Assembly (NCBI GenBank): GCA_903895195.1
Contig: CAITSZ010000012.1
Span: forward strand, 1-64,000
Reading direction: 5' to 3'
DNA from: an uncultured Chlorobiaceae bacterium
Lineage (GTDB): Bacteria; Bacteroidota; Chlorobiia; Chlorobiales; Chlorobiaceae
DNA length: 64,000 nucleotides
The notes beneath the pieces were generated by a model, which was not told the origin of the DNA, did no database searches, and saw nothing but the letters and a program-made list of their open reading frames with translations. The first letter of the stretch is position 1. Every line of letters begins with the position of its first letter. The position numbers were made by a program, and so were the translations under genes. Positions 53,905 to 61,608 of the stretch are shown here, one piece after another.

Positions 53905-54951
53905 CTAGTTTGGCAACAAAGGGAGCCTTGATACAGTGGTACAAGTTATGAATTTCCAGTCCCTCGACGGTCGCCCATCCACTACAGGCACCTGAATTAT
54001 TACTTGAAACCATGTCGGGATGGTTCCCAGTTGCTCTTTAATTTTTGTTTTTAATCTTTCTATCTGTGTGTCTTCCGAGATAATTCTGGATGCCGCTTCC
54101 GTTCCCTGGGAATTGACTCCGGCACAAATAATGACAACTTTCGATAAGTCAAAGGGGCTTGGTGTTCTTGTTATGATTGCATAATCCTCCTTAATGTCGA
54201 ACGGTGTGCGCCCGGCCCCCCACTTAGGCTCGTATTTTTTTACTCCGTTTTTGTAAATAGCGCCATCATAGGAACGATACGGGATATTCCAACAGAGCAT
54301 ATAAGCTGCTATCTTATCAATAAATTTTTGAGAATAACAGTGAGATATCCATCCGCCCAAAAGGATAAGATTTTCGTCTGGATAACCGGAGTTTGACTGG
54401 GCTACTTTGATTGAGTTTATTCTGTGTTTAATAAAAAACTCTTTTATTGATAGAAGGCCTAATGCCTCTCCTATCCCTGTATACTCATCCAGCGATTCAA
54501 TAACGTGTCTGAAAGTGGTATCTCCCACATTTATTTCGTGGCCGATATCCAATAGGTGTAAGTCCATCAACGACTGTTGCGGTATATCGGAAATCGATTG
54601 CTTGTGAAAATGGGTTACTAAAGCATTCTGTTCTTCCTTATTGAGATATTTGTAAACGGGTGGGTTGCTGAGGATGATGGTGCCACCACTCTTGAAAAAT
54701 TCTGAGTACAGGAAACCATTGTCCGCAAAATTTTCTCTTTCTAACTTTATCTCTAATACTGAAGGGCTTGGCATCCAGTCATTCAGTTTTAAGCCGAGAC
54801 CAAATACAAGTAAAAGGACAGAGAAAACAATTCCACTAAGCTTATATAACTGAGAAACTGGTAGGCTTAAAATGTCTTTTATTGTCCATTGTTCTGGTGG
54901 CTTGGTTGCCTTAGCCTCTTCGTTCTTCTTAGAATTCACATTCATTTTCAT
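53905..54951 (-). CDS. Unknown membrane-anchored protein, 348 residues
   Basis: A charged N-terminal segment of about 35 residues, one membrane helix (about residues 38-60), then a soluble domain. The soluble part has glycine loops (FKSGGTIILSNPPV, LILLGGWISHCYS, VVIICAGVNSQGTEAA) that suggest an alpha/beta fold, but I do not recognise a family. It is more AT-rich than the GC-rich repeats around it, which suggests a separate origin. Confidence 0.7.
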   Translation of the reverse strand: MKMNVNSKKNEEAKATKPPEQWTIKDILSLPVSQLYKLSGIVFSVLLLVFGLGLKLNDWMPSPSVLEIKLERENFADNGFLYSEFFKSGGTIILSNPPVYKYLNKEEQNALVTHFHKQSISDIPQQSLMDLHLLDIGHEINVGDTTFRHVIESLDEYTGIGEALGLLSIKEFFIKHRINSIKVAQSNSGYPDENLILLGGWISHCYSQKFIDKIAAYMLCWNIPYRSYDGAIYKNGVKKYEPKWGAGRTPFDIKEDYAIITRTPSPFDLSKVVIICAGVNSQGTEAASRIISEDTQIERLKTKIKEQLGTIPTWFQVIIQVPVVDGRPSRDWKFITCTTVSRLPLLPN

Positions 54952-55173
54952 CGTTTCTTAAAGTCTAACGCCGCAAATAACCGGCCAACAATAATTAGAT
55001 GGATTCACCTATATCGCAGAATTTTAAATTCTAACTGATATAAGCCGTAAATTCAAAATCATATAAAACGCCGTTAACTTTCTTATTCTTTGCTACTTAT
55101 ATGGAAAGGCCTAAGACTGTTGCGTACAACCCGTAGTTCCATAAGTTGCTGAATGGTTAGAGCGTTGGAAAAT

Positions 55174-55287
55174 TTACGTCATATTCAGCAAACTTCCATC
55201 GATATCTTCAATGGCTATGATGCGCTCCCTGAATGCCTCGTCCGATTATATCTTTTCGATGAACGCTCTTGCATGATCTGCTGACAT
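55174..55287 (-). pseudogene. Nif11 leader gene remnant (psi1)
   Basis: The frame starts MSADHARAFIEKI, hits TAA where other copies have Met-Lys, and continues SDEAFRERIIAIEDIDGS before losing similarity and stopping again. The C-terminal half of the leader and the core are missing. The promoter and a ribosome-binding region are still present, so decay is recent. Confidence 0.85.
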
Positions 55288-55332
55288 AAAATTCTCCATG
55301 GGTTGGTGATAATCTAGCGAGCTTTTACTCTG

Positions 55333-55361
55333 AAGCTACGCGTTTGCGGCAGCAATTGCAA
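55333..55361 (-). promoter_or_regulatory. Shared Nif11 promoter, psi1 copy
   Basis: TTGCAA, 17 bp, TAGCTT on the minus strand, kept intact upstream of the broken gene. Confidence 0.68.
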
Positions 55362-55642
55362 AAGCAGCCTGCAGCCTGCTCCCCCCGCCCCCCGTCGCCC
55401 CCCGTCGCTTCACTTCGTTCCACTCCTCGCTGCCAGCATGCCGCGCACCTATGCTACTCTGCTGTTGAAGAGCTTTGCCGGAGTGTCACCTTACCTTTGA
55501 GGCTGTTATCCTGTTTCTTCATTAGACGTGGCAAAGGGCCCATAGCGCCATACTTGCCGCTCACTGATGTTCGCCGCAAGCACAGCACTCTAACCCTTGC
55601 CTTGCCCTTCATAGTTTACTTTAAGATCAAAAAAGCGGGATT
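55362..55642. repeat. Intergenic region with repeat D, copy 1
   Basis: 55450-55552 is related to 56523-56624: TTGAAGAGCTTT, GGAGTGTCACCTTACCTTTG and TGTTATCCTG are shared in the same order. A run of C-rich sequence (55380-55402) precedes it. No gene is supported. Confidence 0.65.
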
Positions 55643-55891
55643 TTATACAGTAAGCAGTGCAGATTGAACTGAATCTATCAGCGCGATTAGTTCTGTCGGG
55701 TTTAGAACAACTTGGGTACCAACATAACCCGCTCGAACTACTGGGTTTACTCCATTTTTTGAAATCACTCCATCAAGATGTTTCAGGTAGTTAGAAACAA
55801 TAACTGCTGTTGCCTGATTGACCCCGAGGGCTATCTGGTCAGCTTTACTCATTGTTGTTGAGACTGGCATAGCAAACGTGACTTGTTCCAT
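55643..55891 (-). CDS. Small unknown protein, 82 residues
   Basis: AACAGGAGAGATT before the ATG is one of the best ribosome-binding sites in the island. The peptide starts MEQVTFAMPVSTTMSKADQI and is rich in Val, Ala, Asn and Thr, with no signal peptide, no GG leader and no Cys. No family is recognised. Position among the RiPP precursors makes it a possible accessory or a second precursor type, which is speculation. Confidence 0.6.
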   Translation of the reverse strand: MEQVTFAMPVSTTMSKADQIALGVNQATAVIVSNYLKHLDGVISKNGVNPVVRAGYVGTQVVLNPTELIALIDSVQSALLTV

Positions 55892-56951
55892 AATCTCTCC
55901 TGTTAATTGTTGTTGAAGTGGACGAGTTACACCGTTGATAGAAATGTCCTGGAGCCCTACTAATCGATCGGGCTTGCAAAATGGGTACGCAAGAAAAAGT
56001 CACGACACGCAGACAGACTGAAACCGTAAAAAGCTACAGACCTGAATGTTTTTCTGAGCTTATTCAGTTGTATATTTTTGACGGATAATTAGAGTACCTC
56101 AGAAATAGAGCTGTAAATAGCTAAAAGCAACAAACTGCAGAGAGTATATCATCTTATGAAACAAAGTATTAGCTATGGTTCAATGTGTTAAGGTCAAGGA
56201 ATAGACAGTCTTGTAACTGATATATTTCAAATCAAGACAATTCGGAGGTATCGAAAGGACTACCATGTAATGCAGTCTTGTATGAGAACAACGCATTAAT
56301 GATAAATTAGTGAGGACTGAATTTAAGAATAATTTAATAAACCCGAATGGAAGATACAAGACGTGAAGTATAATATTCATGTTTCCGTAATCTGAAATCT
56401 ATTTGTCCTGCGGAGATTACAACATGCAAGAGAAATCATTTGCTCGCGATGTTGATTACTAAGCCCCGTTTCGCGTCAGTTGCATTGTAAACATTTTCGA
56501 ATGCCCTTCGCTTCGCTCAGCGCTATGCTGCTCTACAGTTGAAGAGCTTTGGCGGAGTGTCACCTTACCTTTGTATCTGTTATCCTGATGCTTCAATAGT
56601 CGTGGCGAGTGGCACAGAGCGCCGTTAGTGCATGTTTTGATTATGGCTTGGCGGTGCCGGGCAGAATAGATTTAGCGTGAGAGGTTGGCATTGGCAGCGA
56701 AGGCACGCAGCGAGAGGGCGCGGGGAGAAAAGAGGGCGCCTTTTAGAAACACCAGCAAGAATTTCTCTAATCTACCCTTGATGGGGACGTTACGGTCATT
56801 TGTTTCTTAAATTAAAAAACTTAATGCCGTATTTTATAGTGTTTTGATGTGTAAATTAAAATGCAATTTCAGACCATTCTGGAAAACGGGTATGGTGAAG
56901 ATAATTATGTTTTTTTTAGCAAGAAGTTGTTACGAAAAATGGAGATAATTA
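55892..56951. other. 1-kb region without a supported gene; two repeat copies
   Basis: 56523-56624 is copy 2 of repeat D and 56647-56727 is copy 2 of the 53730-53815 repeat. The part from 55960 to 56500 is AT-rich with many stops; the only longer frame (minus strand, 56180-56380) lacks a domain and a ribosome-binding site. The 3' part (56800-56951) leads into the next gene with GGAGATAATTA. Confidence 0.55.
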
Positions 56952-57575
56952 ATGACAATACCTCGATATGCAGTTGAAAAAGAATATGAAATTCTGCGCG
57001 CTGAGTTGGTTGATGGAAAGAAATATGTATTTGAAAGGCCATTTCTGATAATTACCGGTGCTCTCGCATCTATTCAACTAGTAGCAAACGAATATGCAAT
57101 TTTATTTGCACCCATAGTCGTTTGTCTCCTATCATTCAATTTCTGGTTTACTGTAAATAGGATGGGGAGCATGGCCAGAATAATAGCGTATATTGTACTG
57201 ATCCTTGATGACCAAGATTCGCCATGGTTTGGCTGGGAGACATCGCTCAGAAAGTATCGGAAATGGTTAAAGATAGATAAATTAGGTATTAGGAAAATAC
57301 CTGTATCTGAGGATGCTGCGTCTGATAGTTTACGTTTTTACCCGGTGATTTTTTACATACATGTGATCGCTAATTGGCTCATAGTAGCACTATCCGTTGC
57401 TTATACAGTCTTAATGCCTTGTTCGATAACTTTTCTAATTGTCATTATTACTTTAATTAGTGTATGCGTATTTACTTATTATGCTAACAATAATAGTCCA
57501 GGTATTCTTCGGCTGGAAATTGAACAAAATAGGATAGTGTGGAAAAAGGTGTTCAAAAATTGGAATACTCTATGA
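56952..57575 (+). CDS. Unknown membrane protein, 207 residues
   Basis: GGAG seven bases before the ATG supports the start. Four hydrophobic segments in two pairs (about residues 29-48, 50-70, 131-150, 154-175) flank a charged middle with DDQDSPWFGWETSLRKYRKW. No family is recognised. Marked AT richness and absence of neighbours in the same operon suggest transfer from elsewhere. Confidence 0.7.
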   Translation: MTIPRYAVEKEYEILRAELVDGKKYVFERPFLIITGALASIQLVANEYAILFAPIVVCLLSFNFWFTVNRMGSMARIIAYIVLILDDQDSPWFGWETSLRKYRKWLKIDKLGIRKIPVSEDAASDSLRFYPVIFYIHVIANWLIVALSVAYTVLMPCSITFLIVIITLISVCVFTYYANNNSPGILRLEIEQNRIVWKKVFKNWNTL

Positions 57576-57634
57576 CCTAGTAAGCTTTCCAAGCCTCTGC
57601 CGCTCATCGCTGCCAAAGCGCCGCACTCCCCTCC

Positions 57635-57728
57635 GGGCTGCATTCGCTGCTATTCGGTCTATGTCCGCTCCGGCATCGAAAAGGTAACCTGGCAAAAATC
57701 AGCCCCACTCATGGGGTTTACCGGAGGC
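57635..57728. repeat. 94-bp perfect direct repeat, second copy
   Basis: Matches 50376-50469 base for base by direct reading. It contains the CGGTCTATGTCCGCTCC form of the dispersed motif and the CCCCACTCATGGGG hairpin (57703-57716). The first 30 bases of the N5 3' coding end lie inside it. Confidence 0.9.
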
Positions 57729-58022
57729 CCATTGCTGCAATTCAAGTTCTTTATCCGTTAACCTCTTTATCATGATCCCTGTCGTAATGACCTCATCAAT
57801 ACGATGTCTCGGATCATTCGCTCCGCTACTATGTGCTTGATCTAAATCATCATCCCTCAACTCGCCATGCACCTCTTTGACCTCCTCTTTGGTAAACGCA
57901 AATCCTGCTTCGCTTGCCGCAACAAGCCTTGCATCGACATCTTCAATTGCAACGATGCCATTGCGGAATGCTTCGTCCGATTTCATCTTTTCGAGGAACG
58001 CTCTTGCCTGATCTAATGACAT
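57699..58022 (-). CDS. Nif11-type RiPP precursor N5 with aberrant C-terminus
   Basis: 107 residues from the ATG at 58022. The subfamily B leader is nearly identical to N3 up to ELRDDDLDQA, then diverges to HSSGANDPRHR with no Gly-Gly site and a 45-residue extension. The last residues, ASGKPHEWG, are encoded by the terminator hairpin of the 94-bp repeat, and the stop lies in its T tract. Either the core was replaced by unrelated DNA and the gene is inactive, or a new type of core has arisen. Confidence 0.78.
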   Translation of the reverse strand: MSLDQARAFLEKMKSDEAFRNGIVAIEDVDARLVAASEAGFAFTKEEVKEVHGELRDDDLDQAHSSGANDPRHRIDEVITTGIMIKRLTDKELELQQWASGKPHEWG

Positions 58023-58068
58023 GATATTCTCCACGGGTTGGGGGGTGAGCAAAGAATCTAACATTTGC

Positions 58069-58097
58069 ATATTACGCTTTTGCTAAGGCAATTGCTA
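58069..58097 (-). promoter_or_regulatory. Shared Nif11 promoter, N5 copy (variant)
   Basis: TAGCAA, 17 bp, TAATAT on the minus strand. This is the most divergent copy, with a changed -35 and a -10 closer to TATAAT, but the spacing is unchanged. Confidence 0.65.
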
Positions 58098-58196
58098 AAG
58101 TCGCCCCACAAATCCAAAACCCCCGCCACTCCGCTTCGCTCCACTCCACGCTGCTTGCTCGCCTTGCTGCCTGCTTGGAGTGGTAACTCACACTCA

Positions 58197-59363
58197 CTAC
58201 TTACTGATAAAACCCCATTTACCTGTCTTGTCATCTCCTATCATTACTGGTACCAGTCCTTCTTTTATTATCAATCCTACTGCTGAAAACTGTGGATTGA
58301 CAACCATTTTTCCTGTCTTATCAATGAACCCCCATTTCCCTGTTGCTTCATTTCCAATCCTTACTGGTGCCAGTCCTTCAGAAAAACCCAACATAGTACG
58401 ATCAAACCGGAGATTTATCACCATCTTACCTGACTTGTCAATAAACCCCCATTTCCCTGTTGCTTCATCCCCAATCCTGACGGCTGCCAGTCCGTCCGAA
58501 AATTCAAAACCAATAACAAACTGAGGTTTGATCACAACCCTGCCGATCTTGTCAATAAAACCGCTTTTTCCAGAGGGACAATTATAATCCGGATCAATAT
58601 GCTCTATTCTATCATCAACAGAAAAACCGACAAGTCCTTCAGAAAATGCGCTGAGCGCATCAAACTGAGGATTTATAACCATCTTACCAGTCTTGTCTAT
58701 GACACCCCATTTATCTCCAACTTCAACGGATGCAAGTCCTTCTGAAAAACAAAAAACACCACCGACTTGATTAAACTGAGGATTGATCACCATCTTACCT
58801 CTCTTGTCTATGAACCCGTATCTACCCTTTTCCAAATTTCCAATCCTGACTGATGCAAGTCCTTCTGAAAATTTATGAGCGTCATCAAACTGAACAGGTA
58901 TCACCATCTTGCCTCTCTTGTCTATAAACCCGTATTTTCCCTTTTCTATACTGCCAATCCTAACTGGTGCCAATCCCTCTGAAAATTCTCCAACCTCATC
59001 AAACTGAGGACTAATAACCATCTTCCCTTCCTTGTCTATAAATCCCCATTTACCTCCAACCCTAACATTGGTAAGTCCATCAGAAAATCGACTAGAACAG
59101 TCAAACTGAGGAGTGATGACCATCCGACCTGTCTTGTCTATGAAACCCCATTTGTCTCCAACTTCAACGGATGCAAGTCCTTCTGAAAAACCATTCAATT
59201 CAACATCATCAAACTGAGGTTTGATGACCATTTCACCAGTCTTATAAACTGTGCTCGACTCACCGATGCCTTTAATCTTGTCGCACCCTAACAGGAGGCA
59301 GAATAATGAAATGAGAACGATAGAATAAATGTGCCTATGATGATTATAAGAGTATGTGAGCAT
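58197..59363 (-). CDS. WG-repeat lipoprotein
   Basis: 388 residues. The signal peptide ends in a lipobox (FCLLLGCDK), then about eleven WG repeats of some 30-35 residues, each like KWGFIDKTGKMVINPQF followed by FSEGLA.VRIG. Such repeats form beta-rich binding surfaces on exported proteins; their ligands are mostly unknown. Repeat units are very alike, so unequal exchange within the gene is likely. It lies between N5 and N6 on the same strand. Confidence 0.88.
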   Translation of the reverse strand: MLTYSYNHHRHIYSIVLISLFCLLLGCDKIKGIGESSTVYKTGEMVIKPQFDDVELNGFSEGLASVEVGDKWGFIDKTGRMVITPQFDCSSRFSDGLTNVRVGGKWGFIDKEGKMVISPQFDEVGEFSEGLAPVRIGSIEKGKYGFIDKRGKMVIPVQFDDAHKFSEGLASVRIGNLEKGRYGFIDKRGKMVINPQFNQVGGVFCFSEGLASVEVGDKWGVIDKTGKMVINPQFDALSAFSEGLVGFSVDDRIEHIDPDYNCPSGKSGFIDKIGRVVIKPQFVIGFEFSDGLAAVRIGDEATGKWGFIDKSGKMVINLRFDRTMLGFSEGLAPVRIGNEATGKWGFIDKTGKMVVNPQFSAVGLIIKEGLVPVMIGDDKTGKWGFISK

Positions 59364-59656
59364 CTTTATAGGATTTGTGCTAACTGCTTAAAAATGAAAA
59401 CTTTACTATTACCACTTCATAGTTTAACGAAAATCCACCTGATATTTGCCGCAGCAGCACAAGCCAGCACCCAGGCACGAGCACTGCCTGCCGCCAGAGG
59501 TGAACGCTGGCTCCAAAACAGCAACGCCAAGCCAAGACGCCAAATGCAAGCTCTTCCGCAAAAGCTCAGCCAGCATACGCCAACGCCCGCCCTGCCGCCA
59601 GCAAGCGCAGCGCGCAGAAAGCTGTATAGAGACAAGTGACCACTGCACATTATCTC
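59364..59656. other. GC-rich intergenic region
   Basis: Overlapping open frames on both strands (59417-59730) reflect GC richness, not genes. On the minus strand it contains GCTTGGCG- and GGCGGCAGG-type words shared with the 53730-53815 repeat. Confidence 0.45.
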
Positions 59657-59872
59657 TCAGCAATATACCGGCGTCCCACCAGCTGCCTTATCCAGGTCAT
59701 CATCACTCAATTCGCTCTGAACCTCTTTGACCTCCTCATCGGTAAACACAAATCCTGCTTTGCTGGCCGCTGCATGCCTTGCATCAACATCTTCAATTGC
59801 AGTAATGACATCACTGAATGCTTTATCCGATTTCATCTTCTCAATGAACGCTCTTGCCTGATCTAATGACAT
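59657..59872 (-). CDS. Nif11-type RiPP precursor peptide N6
   Basis: 71 residues from the ATG at 59872 (AAGGAAATTTC upstream); the frame is open further upstream but into the promoter. Leader of the B type with differences (KAGFVFTDEEVKEVQSELSD), ending DKAAGG. The core is only five residues, TPVYC, again ending in Cys. It is the shortest core in the set; a product this small would need extension, cyclisation or serve another role. Confidence 0.85.
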   Translation of the reverse strand: MSLDQARAFIEKMKSDKAFSDVITAIEDVDARHAAASKAGFVFTDEEVKEVQSELSDDDLDKAAGGTPVYC

Positions 59873-59917
59873 GAAATTTCCTTGGGTTGGGGGTTGAGAA
59901 CTAATCTTATCATTGGA

Positions 59918-59946
59918 AAGGTATGTGAATGCGACAGCTATTGCAA
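59918..59946 (-). promoter_or_regulatory. Shared Nif11 promoter, N6 copy
   Basis: TTGCAA, 17 bp, TACCTT on the minus strand. Sequence around it differs from the other copies, so the boxes and spacing are conserved by themselves. Confidence 0.72.
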
Positions 59947-60039
59947 AATACCGGAAGCCAGAAGCTCCTGCCTGGCAGTCGCAACAGCACAGCGATGCAC
60001 TCCGCCCTGCCAGGCTCCGTTTGCGCAGCATTGCCGTCG

Positions 60040-60168
60040 CTATCTCTGCCTTCGCACCCGGATGCTCTCCTTATGTGTGCATTGAAATCCTTCGCTCTTG
60101 ATAAATGCCAAGCGCGCGGCAGCGGCTTCAATTGCCGTGAAACGTTCTTTGAACGCAGCGCATGCAAG
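60040..60168 (-). pseudogene. Nif11 leader gene fragment (psi2)
   Basis: In a frame that no start codon opens, the minus strand reads ACAAFKERFTAIEAAAARLA, then FIKSEGFQC, which aligns with the middle of subfamily A leaders, followed by unrelated residues and a stop. Both ends are lost. TAGCTTGCATGC directly before the fragment may be the -10 box of a former promoter fused to the leader by deletion. Confidence 0.72.
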
Positions 60169-60267
60169 CTACGCAAGGGCGGATTCAAGCCGTCTTTGAA
60201 CAAAGTTACATTATTACATTTATGCTCTTTGCCTCACGATAGGGGTTAACCGGGGGAACGGCTACTG

Positions 60268-60507
60268 TCAACAACTATAGGACATACCCCAAAATAAAGA
60301 TTTTGATTTACCCCCCGCCGCCGCATCAAGATCCTGATCACTCAACTCACCTGACACCTCTTTAATCTCTGCCTCGCTGCAATCAAACCCTTCGCTCTGG
60401 ATGCAGACCAGCCGCGCGGCAACATCCTCTATGGCCATAACACGCTTGGCAAACGCTTCGTCTGACTTCATCCTCGCGATGAACAATCTTGCCTGGTCTA
60501 ATGACAT
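60268..60507 (-). CDS. Nif11-type RiPP precursor peptide N7
   Basis: 79 residues. Subfamily A leader (MSLDQARLFIARMKSDEAF ... LSDQDLDAAAGG) and a 13-residue core KSKSLFWGMSYSC with terminal Cys, two other Ser-Lys pairs and aromatic residues. CAAGGAGGATGTC precedes the ATG. Divergent from the outer-membrane barrel gene. GGGGTTAACCGG just past the stop matches the 3' element after N1. Confidence 0.9.
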   Translation of the reverse strand: MSLDQARLFIARMKSDEAFAKRVMAIEDVAARLVCIQSEGFDCSEAEIKEVSGELSDQDLDAAAGGKSKSLFWGMSYSC

Positions 60508-60551
60508 GACATCCTCCTTGGGTTGGGGTTAAGTAATGATTTTAACACTTG

Positions 60552-60580
60552 AAGCTACGCTTTAAAGGCAGGAATTGCAA
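60552..60580 (-). promoter_or_regulatory. Shared Nif11 promoter, N7 copy
   Basis: TTGCAA, 17 bp, TAGCTT on the minus strand, preceded by GACATTACTGCTT as in N1 and N2, although the spacer sequence itself differs. Confidence 0.72.
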
Positions 60581-60899
60581 AAGCAGTAATGTCCGCTCCG
60601 TGCCTCGCAACGTTAAAAGGGCGAAAGCACCATCAGCTCAGCGGGCAAGCCTGCGGCTTGAAGAGCATTCTGCGCGGCTGCGCTTGGTTGGCGACAGGAC
60701 GGGCATTGGCGAAGCAAGCCAAGAGAGTGCTGTCATGGAAAAACGTTTTCAGACCTTTCTCATTTTTAACAGGATATACCTGGAAATAAAAAGTATTTAA
60801 TCAGAAAAAATGTTACTATTGATACGTCTGAGTTATCAGCAACACCCATCATTGTTTTGTGGAGTGTTTCATTCGTCTACCAATAAACCCCAAAAAGTC

Positions 60900-61538
60900 A
60901 TGAAAAAAATTCTTCTAGCAACGGTCGTTGCAATTTCATTTGCTATGCCAAATGCTTTTGCAGAGAATGCTAACAATTCAAGTGCATATGTCGGTGTGGA
61001 CACTGGTGCCGCATTTATTAAGGATGATAGTCAGGCATCAGCTCAGTCACTTGTAAATACTAATGGCGGTTCGGCAATAGTTGTACAAGATCTTCGTAGT
61101 TTGGTTGGTCGGATATATGCTGGCTACCATATTAACAAGACTTTTGCAGTTGAGTTAGGTTACTTGGCATCGGGAGATTATAAAGAAACTGCGACAGGTA
61201 TCTCTAGTGGTGTCGTGTACGGTCGTGATACTAAAATTTCCTTTAGTGGCCTAGATTACTCATTACTGATAAGACCAAGTGAATCGTTGAATGGCCTTTT
61301 TGTTAAAGTAGGTGGACATTCGATAGGAACATCTGTTGATTATACCTCGGTAAATATGATTTCTTCTTCAGGTAGTTCAAAAATTAATGGTACTGGATAT
61401 TTAGTAGGTGTTGGATATCAAGAACAACTCTCAAGCGCTATTGATGCTCGTGTTGCTTATACATATTATAATAAAGTTTCTGGAGTCAGTGAGAGTAATA
61501 TAAATGCGTTAACTATCGGAGTGTTAGTCAAATTCTAG
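60900..61538 (+). CDS. Outer-membrane beta-barrel protein, OmpA/opacity-like
   Basis: 212 residues from the ATG at 60900, with a signal peptide (cleavage near NAFA-ENAN) and eight likely transmembrane strands, ending in LTIGVLVKF with the C-terminal Phe of outer-membrane barrels. Segments such as GRIYAGYHINKTFAVELGYL match the OMP_b-brl family. Function could be surface adhesion or simple envelope structure. Confidence 0.82.
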   Translation: MKKILLATVVAISFAMPNAFAENANNSSAYVGVDTGAAFIKDDSQASAQSLVNTNGGSAIVVQDLRSLVGRIYAGYHINKTFAVELGYLASGDYKETATGISSGVVYGRDTKISFSGLDYSLLIRPSESLNGLFVKVGGHSIGTSVDYTSVNMISSSGSSKINGTGYLVGVGYQEQLSSAIDARVAYTYYNKVSGVSESNINALTIGVLVKF

Positions 61539-61568
61539 TTGACGGAACCATAAGCGACATCCTTCAAA

Positions 61569-61608
61569 TCAAAAAAAAGTCCTGAAATCAATCAGGACTT
61601 TTTTTTGA
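61569..61608. terminator. Bidirectional terminator after the barrel gene
   Basis: TCAAAAAAAAGTCCTGA pairs with TCAGGACTTTTTTTTGA around AATCAA. It follows the plus-strand barrel gene. Confidence 0.92.

Noticed and set aside
56180-56380. 66-codon minus-strand frame in the 1-kb gap
   Set aside because: AT-rich, no ribosome-binding site, no domain; likely chance.
59417-59730. Several overlapping frames on both strands between the WG-repeat gene and N6
   Set aside because: GC-rich sequence leaves many frames open by chance; none has a signal, domain or ribosome-binding site.
45319-60590. Minus-strand peptide ending (TAFAIAVGNA, AFAISVTAT, AIALAKA) before each Nif11 leader, as a possible C-terminus of an upstream gene family
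   Set aside because: The frame is formed by the TTGCAA promoter element and its 17-bp spacer, and upstream reading frames differ between copies. Promoter conservation is the simpler reading.
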